From NCBI GenBank assembly GCA_903893815.1, contig CAITNS010000041.1:62001-126000 (forward strand): a stretch of 64,000 nucleotides of DNA, written 5' to 3'. The notes below the pieces were generated by a model. That model was not told the DNA's origin and did no database searches. It worked only from the letters and a program-made list of their open reading frames with translations. Positions 35,713 through 43,527 of this stretch are shown here, piece by piece. A program made the position numbers and the translations under genes. How positions within the stretch are numbered: the first letter of the stretch is position 1; the number at the start of each line of letters is the position of its first letter. This DNA is from an uncultured Bacteroidota bacterium. GTDB taxonomy: Bacteria; Bacteroidota; Bacteroidia; B-17B0; Aurantibacillaceae.

Positions 35713-37605
35713 ATGAATAAATTAAAAGAGTTTTTTAATAAAGAGCGTATACTAATTTTAATAATTGTTGCCATCTTTTATGGAAATACAGTAAAAAACG
35801 AATATTCATTAGATGATAGTTTAGTTACTGAAAAAGGGAACATAACTACCAATGGAATTAAAGTAATTCCTAAAATCATTAAATCATTTTATATTGAACA
35901 ATCTAATGAATTTAAGTTTGATTATAGGCCTATTGTAAAAATATCCTATGCCATAGAGCATGAATTGTTTGGAGTAAATCCTGCAGTATCACATTTTTTT
36001 AATTTATTGTTTTATCTTATAGGTTTATATCTATTATACAATGTCTTAATTAAGTTGTTGGCATATTATCATAAAAACATTGCTTTATATTGTGTTATAC
36101 TGTTTGCTATCATGCCAATTCACACAGAGGTAGTGGGTAGTTTAAAAAACAGAGACATGTTGTTGTGTTTTATATTTTGTATGGTAGGGTTAAAACATTT
36201 AATGTTGTTTGTTGAGTCTGATTTCAAAAAATGGGGGTCTTTACTAATTGGTTTTTTAAGTTTCTATTTCGGTTTTCTGAGCAAGTTAGACGTGCTGCCA
36301 TATTTAGCAATAGCTCCCATTATAATTTTTATAAAAAACCCAAAACATTTTAAATGGGCCATTAATTTTGCCATATTATTTATTATGACCTACATTTTGT
36401 TTAAAATAACAAAACGAGAACTGACTGGGGGCGTTGGTGCGCAAAGGGTATATTATTATTTTGAAAACCCTTTGTTTTTTGAAAAAGGTTTAAAATATAA
36501 AATAATCGCAAGCTTAAATTGTTTAGGGTTTTATATTAATCAATCTATTATGCCGTTTAAAATGTGCTGTTATTATGGCACTGATACCATTTCTGTTACA
36601 AAACTTACTTACCATGGCTACATAGGAATAATTTGTGTTCCTCTCTTAGTTTTTGGTTTAGTGAAATCATATCTTAAAAAAAATTATTTATTATTGATAG
36701 GTATTGTCATTTTTTGCTCTTCAATTTCTATGTATCTTAACTTTGCTAAACCCTCGGTTGGCATAGTTGCTGATAGGTTTACCTTTTTCGGGTCACTAGG
36801 TATTGCGATGGTAATAATCTCATTAATTAATTCTTATTTTCCATTAAAAAATGTTAGCTCAAATAAAGTAAAAATAGGGGCTGGAATGGTAATTATTCTG
36901 TTTGCTGGAATGACTATTAAACGTAATGTTGATTGGAATAATAAACGCTCTATTATAGAGGCTGATTTTGCTAAATATCCAAATAATTCCTATTTAAATT
37001 ATAAACGAGGTATGGATATAGTGCAAAGAACCATGGAAACAAACACCATGTTATCTCCTGATCAAAAAAGAAACAAATTTATAGAGGCCCGAGCTTTCTT
37101 AGAAAAATCAATACAAGTGGCACCAGATTATGCCAATTCACGTAATTATTTAGCTTATGTTTTAGTGTATTTATTAAATGATTTTAATGCAGCGCTTCCG
37201 CATATAAACTATTCGATTGCCTATAAAGAAACAACTGATTTATATTACTATAAAGCTATTTGTATGCGCGAAACAAAACAGAAAGACAGTAGTGAATATT
37301 ATTTACTAAAGTGCGTTAAAATGGACGATAAATATTATAATGCTTACGGCTTGTTGGCGTATGATTATAATTTAAACAAACAGCATCAAAAGTCAATTGA
37401 TTTATTTAAAGGCGCCATTGCAAAAGGTGTAAAAACGATTGAGATATATAATGCTTTAGGGAAAACGTATTGGGAAATAGGAAATAACGTAGAAGCAAAT
37501 TTTTATTATCAGAAAGCACTAGAAACAGATCCATCTAACCAAGAGGCTGCGGCGATGGTAAAAAGAACCACAACAGCTTCAACAAGCACAGTTAGTGTGA
37601 ACTGA
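35713..37605 (+). CDS. TMTC-like multi-pass membrane protein with C-terminal TPR repeats
   Basis: A 630-residue protein. The N-terminal half (about 10-400) has some ten membrane helices with early motifs YSLDDSLVTEKG, FDYRPIVKISYAIE and MPIHTEVVGSLKNRDMLLC, as in GT-C/TMTC-type O-mannosyltransferase relatives. The C-terminal part (about 425-620) holds four to five TPR units. TMTC proteins transfer mannose from a lipid donor to proteins; many bacterial relatives are uncharacterised. The acidic pair after the first helix (DD in SLDDSL) is a plausible catalytic site, but this is inference. A TAAATTTG box ends only four bases before the ATG, so the mRNA may have almost no leader. Confidence 0.75.
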   Translation: MNKLKEFFNKERILILIIVAIFYGNTVKNEYSLDDSLVTEKGNITTNGIKVIPKIIKSFYIEQSNEFKFDYRPIVKISYAIEHELFGVNPAVSHFFNLLFYLIGLYLLYNVLIKLLAYYHKNIALYCVILFAIMPIHTEVVGSLKNRDMLLCFIFCMVGLKHLMLFVESDFKKWGSLLIGFLSFYFGFLSKLDVLPYLAIAPIIIFIKNPKHFKWAINFAILFIMTYILFKITKRELTGGVGAQRVYYYFENPLFFEKGLKYKIIASLNCLGFYINQSIMPFKMCCYYGTDTISVTKLTYHGYIGIICVPLLVFGLVKSYLKKNYLLLIGIVIFCSSISMYLNFAKPSVGIVADRFTFFGSLGIAMVIISLINSYFPLKNVSSNKVKIGAGMVIILFAGMTIKRNVDWNNKRSIIEADFAKYPNNSYLNYKRGMDIVQRTMETNTMLSPDQKRNKFIEARAFLEKSIQVAPDYANSRNYLAYVLVYLLNDFNAALPHINYSIAYKETTDLYYYKAICMRETKQKDSSEYYLLKCVKMDDKYYNAYGLLAYDYNLNKQHQKSIDLFKGAIAKGVKTIEIYNALGKTYWEIGNNVEANFYYQKALETDPSNQEAAAMVKRTTTASTSTVSVN

Positions 37606-37607
37606 TT

Positions 37608-39095
37608 TTAAATTTCTTTTCGCATTCTAGCAACAGGTATATCAAGCTGCTCTCGGTATTTTGCAACAGTGCGACGAGCGATATTGTACTTTTTTTCTTT
37701 TAAAATTTCACAAAGTGCATCATCCGTTAAAGGTTTCTTTTTGTCTTCGTTAGAAATACACTCTTGTAATATTTTTTTAACTTCTCTAGTACTTACTTCT
37801 TCTCCGCCATCAGTGCTTAAAGATTCGGAGAAAAATGTTTTTAATAAAAACGTACCATAAGGTGTTTGAACGTATTTACTATTTGCTACACGCGAAACCG
37901 TTGAAATATCTAAACCTACTTTATCAGCAATGTCTTTTAAAATCATTGGTTTTAATTTAGATTCATCGCCCGTAGCAAAATACTCTTGTTGATATTCCAT
38001 GATACAGTGCATTGAAACTAACATGGTTTGATGACGTTGTTGCAGTGCTTCAATAAACCATTGAGCTGATTCAATTTTTCCTTTTACAAAAGAACCAGCT
38101 TCTTTAATAGATTTTTCTTTAGCGCGAGAATACTCTTTTAGCATCTCGATATAATCGGCACTAATTTTTAATTCAGGTAAATTACGTTGGTTAATACTTA
38201 ACTCTGGGATACCACCCAGCACACTAATATTAAAGTCGGGCACTACCTCCGACATTTGTCCTTTATTATCTCCTTCGGAGTTTCCTGGACGTGGATTTAG
38301 GTGTGTTATCTCTGCAATGATGTCTTTTAAATCATCATCTTCAATATTTAACTTACGAATAATTTTATCGTAGTGTTTTTTAGAAAATTCATCCATCATG
38401 GTTTTCACCACTTCAATTGCTAAATGCGTTTCTTTAGCTTTAATTGATTTTCTTTCGAGTTGTATTAACAAACATTCTTGTAATGTTCTTGCCCCAACAC
38501 CAGCTGGATCAAATTCTTGAATGGTTTTTAGAACTTCTTCTAATTCTTCTTTCGTTGTATTTGTGTTTTGAGAAAACGCTAAGTCGTCCACAATTAAATC
38601 TAAGTCTCGACGTATGTATCCGTCTTCATCAATACAACCAATTAAATATAATCCAATAGAAAATTGTTTCTCGGTTAAATCTCTTAATCCTAATTGTTCT
38701 TCTAATTGTGAATGAAAATCTGGTCCTTCCACAACTACTGTTTGAAACACTTCATCGTCGGCACTTCTATTGGATATCTCGTATTTATAAGCATCCAAAT
38801 CGCCAGCATCCATGTAATCTTCTAACTCATAGCCATCATCAATTTTATCAACTTCTTTTTCCTCGTAATCGCTTACATCTTCAGAATCTGAATTATCAAC
38901 CTCATCATATTCATTTTCTAATTCTTCAGAATCAGATAAACTATCGTCTTCTTCTAAAGCTGGATTTAACTCAAGCTCTTCTTTAATTCGTTGTTCTAAG
39001 GCAACAGTAGGCAACTGCAACAGTTTCATTAATTGAATTTGTTGCGGCGACAATTTTTGTAATAACTTTAAATGTTGCGTTTGCCTTAATGCCAT
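37608..39095 (-). CDS. rpoN: RNA polymerase sigma-54 factor
   Basis: A 495-residue RpoN. Region I (residues 1-50) is Gln/Leu-rich (RQTQHLKLLQKLSPQQIQLM). Region II (about 50-105) is strongly acidic. The core-binding and HTH parts follow (MILKDIADKVGLDISTVSRV), and the RpoN box ARRTVAKYREQL is near the C-terminus. Sigma-54 needs an AAA+ activator; none is encoded in this window. The ATG at 39095 is chosen over a TTG four codons upstream because that TTG falls inside the TATATTTG -7 box. Its stop lies two bases from the end of the convergent TMTC-like gene. Confidence 0.96.
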   Translation of the reverse strand: MALRQTQHLKLLQKLSPQQIQLMKLLQLPTVALEQRIKEELELNPALEEDDSLSDSEELENEYDEVDNSDSEDVSDYEEKEVDKIDDGYELEDYMDAGDLDAYKYEISNRSADDEVFQTVVVEGPDFHSQLEEQLGLRDLTEKQFSIGLYLIGCIDEDGYIRRDLDLIVDDLAFSQNTNTTKEELEEVLKTIQEFDPAGVGARTLQECLLIQLERKSIKAKETHLAIEVVKTMMDEFSKKHYDKIIRKLNIEDDDLKDIIAEITHLNPRPGNSEGDNKGQMSEVVPDFNISVLGGIPELSINQRNLPELKISADYIEMLKEYSRAKEKSIKEAGSFVKGKIESAQWFIEALQQRHQTMLVSMHCIMEYQQEYFATGDESKLKPMILKDIADKVGLDISTVSRVANSKYVQTPYGTFLLKTFFSESLSTDGGEEVSTREVKKILQECISNEDKKKPLTDDALCEILKEKKYNIARRTVAKYREQLDIPVARMRKEI

Positions 39096-39104
39096 ATATT
39101 GAAG

Positions 39105-39112
39105 CAAATATA
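39105..39112 (-). promoter_or_regulatory. -7 promoter element of rpoN
   Basis: Minus-strand TATATTTG, an exact consensus match, nine bases before the ATG. It predicts a leader of only a few bases. Confidence 0.5.
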
Positions 39113-39163
39113 CAAAAAGAGCAACGAAAATTATTCGTGGCTCATAACTAATTTTTAATTAAA

Positions 39164-39763
39164 TTAGTATTTATAATAGGGAGAAATCATCGCATAAACC
39201 ACAACGCCTGTGATAGTTACATATAACCAGATTGGGTAACTGAAACGTGTAATCTTTTTATGCTTTACTCTATCGTCTTTTAAAGCATAGTAAAAAGACA
39301 ATAATATCATTGGCAATACAATCACCGCTAAAAATATATGGCTTAATAAAATTACCAAATAAATTGGTCTAATGCCCGCAACTAAAACCAATTCTGTTTG
39401 CTCTAAAACTTCATTATGATTATCATCTCCAAATTTTGTATCAGGAATAAAATAATGTGCCGTTACATAAGAAATTAAAAACAAAGATGATAACAAAAAA
39501 GCGGTTAGGTTTAATTTTTTATGTAACTCAATGTTTCTTTTTTTTATGGCCCACAATGATGCCATTAACAACAAGCTACATGAGCCGTTTAAAAAAGCAT
39601 TTAACATAGGTAGTTTATAAATAAAGGCTGGAAAAGTATCAGGAACAGGAATTAATTTCTGATTTAAAACTACTACTACAACGCAAATTAATGCGCTCAC
39701 AGCTAATACAATTTTAAAAACTGTTTTATCGTTTTGTTTACTTAGTAATGATTGTGTGTCCAT
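39164..39763 (-). CDS. DUF420 family membrane protein
   Basis: A 199-residue protein with five predicted membrane helices. It has conserved residues typical of DUF420: LPMLNAFLNGSCSLLLM, IELHKKLNLTAFLLSS, YVTAHYFIP, and IFLAVIVLPMILLSFYYAL with scattered His that could bind heme or copper. DUF420 proteins such as YozB/CtaM are linked to cytochrome oxidase assembly. The ATG at 39763 is one base after the stop of the dehydratase-like gene. A TTG 17 codons upstream would overlap that gene and is less likely. It is the last gene of a minus-strand run beginning with the thioesterase gene. Confidence 0.83.
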   Translation of the reverse strand: MDTQSLLSKQNDKTVFKIVLAVSALICVVVVVLNQKLIPVPDTFPAFIYKLPMLNAFLNGSCSLLLMASLWAIKKRNIELHKKLNLTAFLLSSLFLISYVTAHYFIPDTKFGDDNHNEVLEQTELVLVAGIRPIYLVILLSHIFLAVIVLPMILLSFYYALKDDRVKHKKITRFSYPIWLYVTITGVVVYAMISPYYKY

Positions 39764-39764
39764 T

Positions 39765-40145
39765 TTAGTGTGTTGTAAATGTTCCTTTAAATTTGGTAAA
39801 GATAGTGTTTTCAAAAAACAATTGAGCGTCCACTACACATTGATTTTCTGTTGTCGTGTATTTTATTTCTACATTAAAAGCGGGATGCTGCGTAGGAATA
39901 ATCATACCCGTAAACTTAATGTTACTACCTACGGTTAATATTAAGTTTTTTCCAAGCTCTTGTTGCAATAATTCTTTAATAAGTTGAGTTTGACAAACAC
40001 CGGGCATTACGGGCATTTGTTCGAAGTGACCTTTAAATATATCGTGATTGGCATTTAACTTGATGGTAGCTGCAATGGTTGAATCATCTGCTTTATTGGA
40101 TGTTTCTATTGTATAAAAATCGTTTAGCAAAAAAGTATCTGTCAT
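39765..40145 (-). CDS. FabZ/FabA-like hotdog dehydratase
   Basis: A 126-residue single hotdog domain with the dehydratase hallmark FKGHFEQMPVMPGVCQTQLI, where His and the PGV segment line the active site, and a beta-sheet end (VVDAQLFFENTIFTKFKGTF). Such proteins remove water from 3-hydroxyacyl-ACP or act as related accessory hotdog proteins. It is too short and divergent to be the housekeeping FabZ. It lies between a lipoprotein gene and DUF420, downstream of lolA and a thioesterase. This neighbourhood resembles the accessory part of aryl polyene/flexirubin clusters, where small dehydratases act on the polyene chain. Confidence 0.78.
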   Translation of the reverse strand: MTDTFLLNDFYTIETSNKADDSTIAATIKLNANHDIFKGHFEQMPVMPGVCQTQLIKELLQQELGKNLILTVGSNIKFTGMIIPTQHPAFNVEIKYTTTENQCVVDAQLFFENTIFTKFKGTFTTH

Positions 40146-40146
40146 G

Positions 40147-40797
40147 TTATTCGTCTATTTTATTAAGTTCAGTTTTAATTTTTACAAGTCCAAACTGCGT
40201 GCATTTAATCTGAGTATAAGTGTTTGTTTCGGTAGCAAATTTATAGCTTATAAAACATGATTTTCTGTTTTTATTAAATATGTTTTGAGAAAAAATTCCT
40301 TTTAAAGAATCGGCAATAATGTATCTCTGTTTATATCCCTCTAACTCATAATACGATTTAACTTTTTTGTTACTACAATATCCAGCACTTTTATCAAAAA
40401 CATCCAACAATAACATTTGTTTAAAATTAGATAACAATGCTTTTATTAATGTTGGTTTATTTAAGGGTTCAAATACATAGGCCGCGTTCATCCCATTATT
40501 TTTCCATTCAAAATCAAACATTTTCATGCCGATTTCCGTTACAAAAATAATGTGTGTAGAAACAGAATCGGTTTGTTTAACGATAATGATGCCTGTTAAA
40601 TGATTTTTTAAAACATCAATAGAAGCTTTGTACTTTGTTGCTTTAGTTTTGTTTAAAACTGGCTCAAAGGCTTTGTTTGTAATGACAACACGATTGCATT
40701 GTTTTAGATTTTTAAATTTAGAAATACGACAAGAAACAAAAAAGCTAATTAGAAAAAAACTACTTAACAATAAATATGGTTTCCGCAATTGCTGCAT
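40147..40797 (-). CDS. unrecognised lipoprotein in the LolA-thioesterase operon
   Basis: A 216-residue protein with a lipoprotein signal (LISFFVSCR, Cys about residue 23) and a beta-strand-rich body with alternating Thr/Val/Ile segments (ITGIIIVKQTDS-like, THIIFVTEIGMKMFDFEW). I do not recognise a family with certainty. The position after LolA and before a small dehydratase is where aryl polyene clusters carry a LolB/DUF3261-like lipoprotein, so a LolB-like outer-membrane role is a guess. It overlaps lolA by 38 bases and stops one base before the dehydratase-like gene, so these genes are translated together. Confidence 0.6.
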   Translation of the reverse strand: MQQLRKPYLLLSSFFLISFFVSCRISKFKNLKQCNRVVITNKAFEPVLNKTKATKYKASIDVLKNHLTGIIIVKQTDSVSTHIIFVTEIGMKMFDFEWKNNGMNAAYVFEPLNKPTLIKALLSNFKQMLLLDVFDKSAGYCSNKKVKSYYELEGYKQRYIIADSLKGIFSQNIFNKNRKSCFISYKFATETNTYTQIKCTQFGLVKIKTELNKIDE

Positions 40798-41380
40798 TTA
40801 ATTTTTTGTTGGTAAAATCGAGCAACGTTAAATCCTCGTTGCTTTCAATCATTTCCACTTTAGCCACCGAAGTTACGGTTTTATCAAAATACAAATTGAT
40901 TTTTTTAAAAGAATCTTTCATGTTTTTTACCTGAGGTATGAGCTCCAATTTATAGTATTTATCGCTTTCAAAATAACTCGTTTTAAACTTGTTTGATTTA
41001 AAAATGGTCCCTTGCACGCAAGACAGCATGATGTCATTAATTTCCTTAAACACCTTATTGCTGTTCATATCGTACTTGGTTGTTTTCTTCTCGTCTTTAA
41101 TAATGACTTTATCTTTATTTATCAAGATTAAATATTTTGATGGTGTGTTGTATTCCCAGCGTAATAAATTTTCTTTTTTAAATACAAAATGCCCCTTGCT
41201 AATAATTTTTTCGGACAACATGCTTAAGTTTTTTTCTTGCGTAAAATCTGACTCAATGGATATTGTAGACTTACTCATGCTTTCAATTTTTTGCTTCAAG
41301 GCAGTTGTATCTTTAACTGTTTTAAAGCCTTGAGACAAACTAATAATGGGAAATAATATGAAAATAAGCGTTTTATACAT
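40760..41380 (-). CDS. lolA: LolA-like outer-membrane lipoprotein carrier
   Basis: A 206-residue protein with a signal peptide (LIFILFPIISLSQG) and the LolA fold pattern: ISIESDFTQEKNLSMLSEKI, SKGHFVFKKENLLRWEYNTP, LILINKDKVIIKDEKK, and a late strand KINLYFDKTVTSVAKVEMIE. LolA shuttles lipoproteins across the periplasm; cluster-specific copies occur with aryl polyene and flexirubin genes. The neighbours (hotdog thioesterase upstream, lipoprotein overlapping by 38 bases, dehydratase) suggest this is such a special copy and not the housekeeping LolA. That cannot be decided without seeing the rest of the genome. Confidence 0.85.
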   Translation of the reverse strand: MYKTLIFILFPIISLSQGFKTVKDTTALKQKIESMSKSTISIESDFTQEKNLSMLSEKIISKGHFVFKKENLLRWEYNTPSKYLILINKDKVIIKDEKKTTKYDMNSNKVFKEINDIMLSCVQGTIFKSNKFKTSYFESDKYYKLELIPQVKNMKDSFKKINLYFDKTVTSVAKVEMIESNEDLTLLDFTNKKLNAAIAETIFIVK

Positions 41381-41435
41381 AGATTAAAAGTAGAAAATAG
41401 TTATTGAAATTAATGCTCCTTTTTGTTAAGAAACA

Positions 41436-41858
41436 TTAAGAAGATAATCCCCATTTTTTCTTCCACGATTCTATAAATGGAGGAACAGTAATATATAGTT
41501 CCTTAGTAACAGGAGCCATAAATACTTGCGTGCTTCTTCCTGTGCAGGCAACAAAACCATGTTTTACACTTATCACTTGATATTCAAATATTAATTTAGC
41601 AGCTGGCGTATCAATCAGGGTGGTTTCAATTCTCACACTATCACCATACTCTAACACTCTTTTAAAATTTACTTGTAAATCTACTAAAGGTACTGCTAAC
41701 TGGGCATGTTCAAATATATCCATGTATCCTAAACCATATTGTTTACCAAAAGCTTCTCGTCCATCTTCAAAATAACGAACATAATGTCCGTGCCAAACTA
41801 CTCTTAAAGAATCGACTTCACTAAATTTAATAGCATGTTCTATTGTATTTTTTAACAT
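41436..41858 (-). CDS. hotdog acyl-CoA/ACP thioesterase (4HBT/YbgC type)
   Basis: A 140-residue hotdog protein with IKFSEVDSLRVVWHGHYVRYFEDGR-type residues. The Asp in SEVDSLRVVWHGHYVRYF is the usual catalytic acid, with VW/GH-Y around it. The body continues LVDLQVNFKRVLEYGDSVRI and ACTGRSTQVF. 4HBT-family enzymes hydrolyse acyl-CoA or acyl-ACP thioesters. It heads a minus-strand run of thioesterase, LolA, lipoprotein, dehydratase and DUF420, with a TATCTTTG box four bases before its ATG. As a cluster enzyme it could release a polyene or fatty chain, but no ketosynthase or ACP is present. Confidence 0.85.
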   Translation of the reverse strand: MLKNTIEHAIKFSEVDSLRVVWHGHYVRYFEDGREAFGKQYGLGYMDIFEHAQLAVPLVDLQVNFKRVLEYGDSVRIETTLIDTPAAKLIFEYQVISVKHGFVACTGRSTQVFMAPVTKELYITVPPFIESWKKKWGLSS

Positions 41859-41862
41859 GTTT

Positions 41863-41870
41863 CAAAGATA
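41863..41870 (-). promoter_or_regulatory. -7 promoter element of the thioesterase operon
   Basis: Minus-strand TATCTTTG, an exact TAnnTTTG match, only four bases before the ATG. It predicts a leaderless or nearly leaderless mRNA. Confidence 0.45.
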
Positions 41871-41986
41871 GAATGTTTTTTAATTAAAATGATATAGGAA
41901 CATTTATCATGGGTTTTTTTCATTCATATTTCAACTTTTTCATCTGTTAATTTTGTTAAAACTAGACAAAAAACAGTATTCAAATG

Positions 41987-42018
41987 TTTGTTTTCGAGTT
42001 TTTGTTTCGTTATATTTG
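41987..42018 (+). promoter_or_regulatory. promoter of the first T9SS cargo gene
   Basis: TTTG (41987-41990), a 20-base spacer, and TATATTTG (42011-42018), both matching the phylum consensus. It lies within what would be the N-terminal extension of the frame, so it supports the start at 42047. Confidence 0.78.
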
Positions 42019-42046
42019 TGAGACAATTAACTATAAAATTATAAAC

Positions 42047-43423
42047 ATGAAAAAAATTTACTCTTTAGCCCTTGCTAGTATTGCCCTTTTCGGGACAATG
42101 TCGGCACAACAAAACCCATTTGAAACAAATGGTGGCAGACAAAAAGCTGTTTTAGCTCCTAATGCAAAATTGCCTTACACAAAAGTTAAAGCTAATACAA
42201 CAGCAACACATGCAAAAACAGCATCTCCTGTTTTTAGAAAACAAATTGAACCAATTGGTGATCTTATGACTCAAAAAGGTTTACTACTAGATGGTTCTGC
42301 TTCTGCAAATCAAGATTTGTTTTTAGCAACAGTTTTTATGGATTCTACTGTTCGTGTTAGTTCACCAACTTCAACTCGTAACGTTAGCGACATTTTAATG
42401 GGTAGTGTTTTAGATTTAAAATCAAGTTTATTAGATCCATCGTTTACTCCTATTGTAAACAGCACTGAAGGATTTAGTATTGATACTATTTTTATCCCAG
42501 GATCTTATGTAAAAGTAACTCCAGCAGTTGATACATTATATATGTGGTTAGCTTGGGGTGACACTACACAAACAACTGTTTGGACAAAAGTTACAACTGG
42601 TACTTTATGGGTTGCTCCATTATCTACTTGGAGAACTAATGTAATTGGTTCAAAAGTAACTGGCGCTATTGGTGCTGCTGGTAATAAAGTAAGATCTAAT
42701 GCTCCACTTGCAAACCGTACTTTAGTAAAATATGTATTAACTAACGCTGACTCTGTTACACAAGCTGGTCAATTTAGATATATTACAATTAAACTACCAA
42801 CACCTATTAATATTCCAGCAAATAACTTAGTAAATTGCTTCTTTACATTTGTACCGGGTGCTGCAATGGCTTCTAATGACTGTGTATACGCTTTCAGTGG
42901 TTCTACAGTTCCACAAAATCAAAATGGTTTTGCTGCTATTGTTTGGGGTCAAACAAATCCAGCTTTAACAGCTTTAGCTGATTATGTGAATCATCAAGTA
43001 GATTTAGATGGTTATAATATGGGTACGACTTATGGTAAAGAACAAAGACATGCTGTTTATCCAGCTTCTTACCGTGTTTACCAATTTGGTGATGTAGCTT
43101 CTGCACCAGCAATTGTTTACTCTGTATATGGTCCAAATGCACCAGTAGGTATTAATGAATTAGAGAAATCTGGTGTTGCTTTAAGCCAAAACATGCCAAA
43201 CCCTTTCACTAAAGAATCTGTTGTAAGATATACTTTAGCTAAAGATGTTAACTCTGCTTTATTTACAGTTACTGACATTATGGGTCGTGTTATCACTTCT
43301 GAAAATGTTGCTACAACTACAGGATCTCACTCTGTTAAGTTAGGTGCTTATGCTGCAGGAGTATACTACTACTCTTTAAATGTAGATGGTGTAGTTACAA
43401 CTAAGAAAATGATTGTAGAATAA
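42047..43423 (+). CDS. secreted protein with T9SS type A sorting domain
   Basis: A 458-residue protein with a signal peptide (KKIYSLALASIALFGTMSAQ), a beta-rich body with no recognised domain, and a type A C-terminal sorting domain of about 80 residues. That domain contains GVALSQNMPNPFTKESVVRY, FTVTDIMGRVI and GVYYYSLNVDGVVTTKKMIVE-type ending residues. The frame runs upstream to 41984 but crosses a good promoter, so the start at 42047 is chosen. A paralogue with almost the same C-terminus follows at 43528. Function is unknown; cell-surface or secreted. Confidence 0.88.
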   Translation: MKKIYSLALASIALFGTMSAQQNPFETNGGRQKAVLAPNAKLPYTKVKANTTATHAKTASPVFRKQIEPIGDLMTQKGLLLDGSASANQDLFLATVFMDSTVRVSSPTSTRNVSDILMGSVLDLKSSLLDPSFTPIVNSTEGFSIDTIFIPGSYVKVTPAVDTLYMWLAWGDTTQTTVWTKVTTGTLWVAPLSTWRTNVIGSKVTGAIGAAGNKVRSNAPLANRTLVKYVLTNADSVTQAGQFRYITIKLPTPINIPANNLVNCFFTFVPGAAMASNDCVYAFSGSTVPQNQNGFAAIVWGQTNPALTALADYVNHQVDLDGYNMGTTYGKEQRHAVYPASYRVYQFGDVASAPAIVYSVYGPNAPVGINELEKSGVALSQNMPNPFTKESVVRYTLAKDVNSALFTVTDIMGRVITSENVATTTGSHSVKLGAYAAGVYYYSLNVDGVVTTKKMIVE

Positions 43424-43443
43424 TTGCTACTTTCTATTACTTG

Positions 43444-43474
43444 AAAGCCACCTGTTAAACAGGTGGCTTTTTTT
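43444..43474 (+). terminator. terminator after the first T9SS cargo gene
   Basis: A perfect 11-bp stem, AAAGCCACCTG with CAGGTGGCTTT, a five-base loop and seven T in all. Confidence 0.88.
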
Positions 43475-43490
43475 ATTCCCTCATTTTTAC

Positions 43491-43498
43491 TATATTTG
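43491..43498 (+). promoter_or_regulatory. -7 promoter element of the second T9SS cargo gene
   Basis: TATATTTG, an exact match, 29 bases before the ATG. The -33 region is T-rich but lacks a clean TTTG. Confidence 0.55.
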
Positions 43499-43527
43499 AT
43501 ATAGTATTCATCCTTAAACTTATTATT

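Noticed and set aside
39096-39107. TTG start four codons upstream for rpoN
   Set aside because: It falls in the TATATTTG promoter element; the ATG at 39095 fits the protein family.
41984-42046. N-terminal extension of the first T9SS cargo protein
   Set aside because: A consensus promoter lies in it, and the signal peptide starts at the ATG at 42047.
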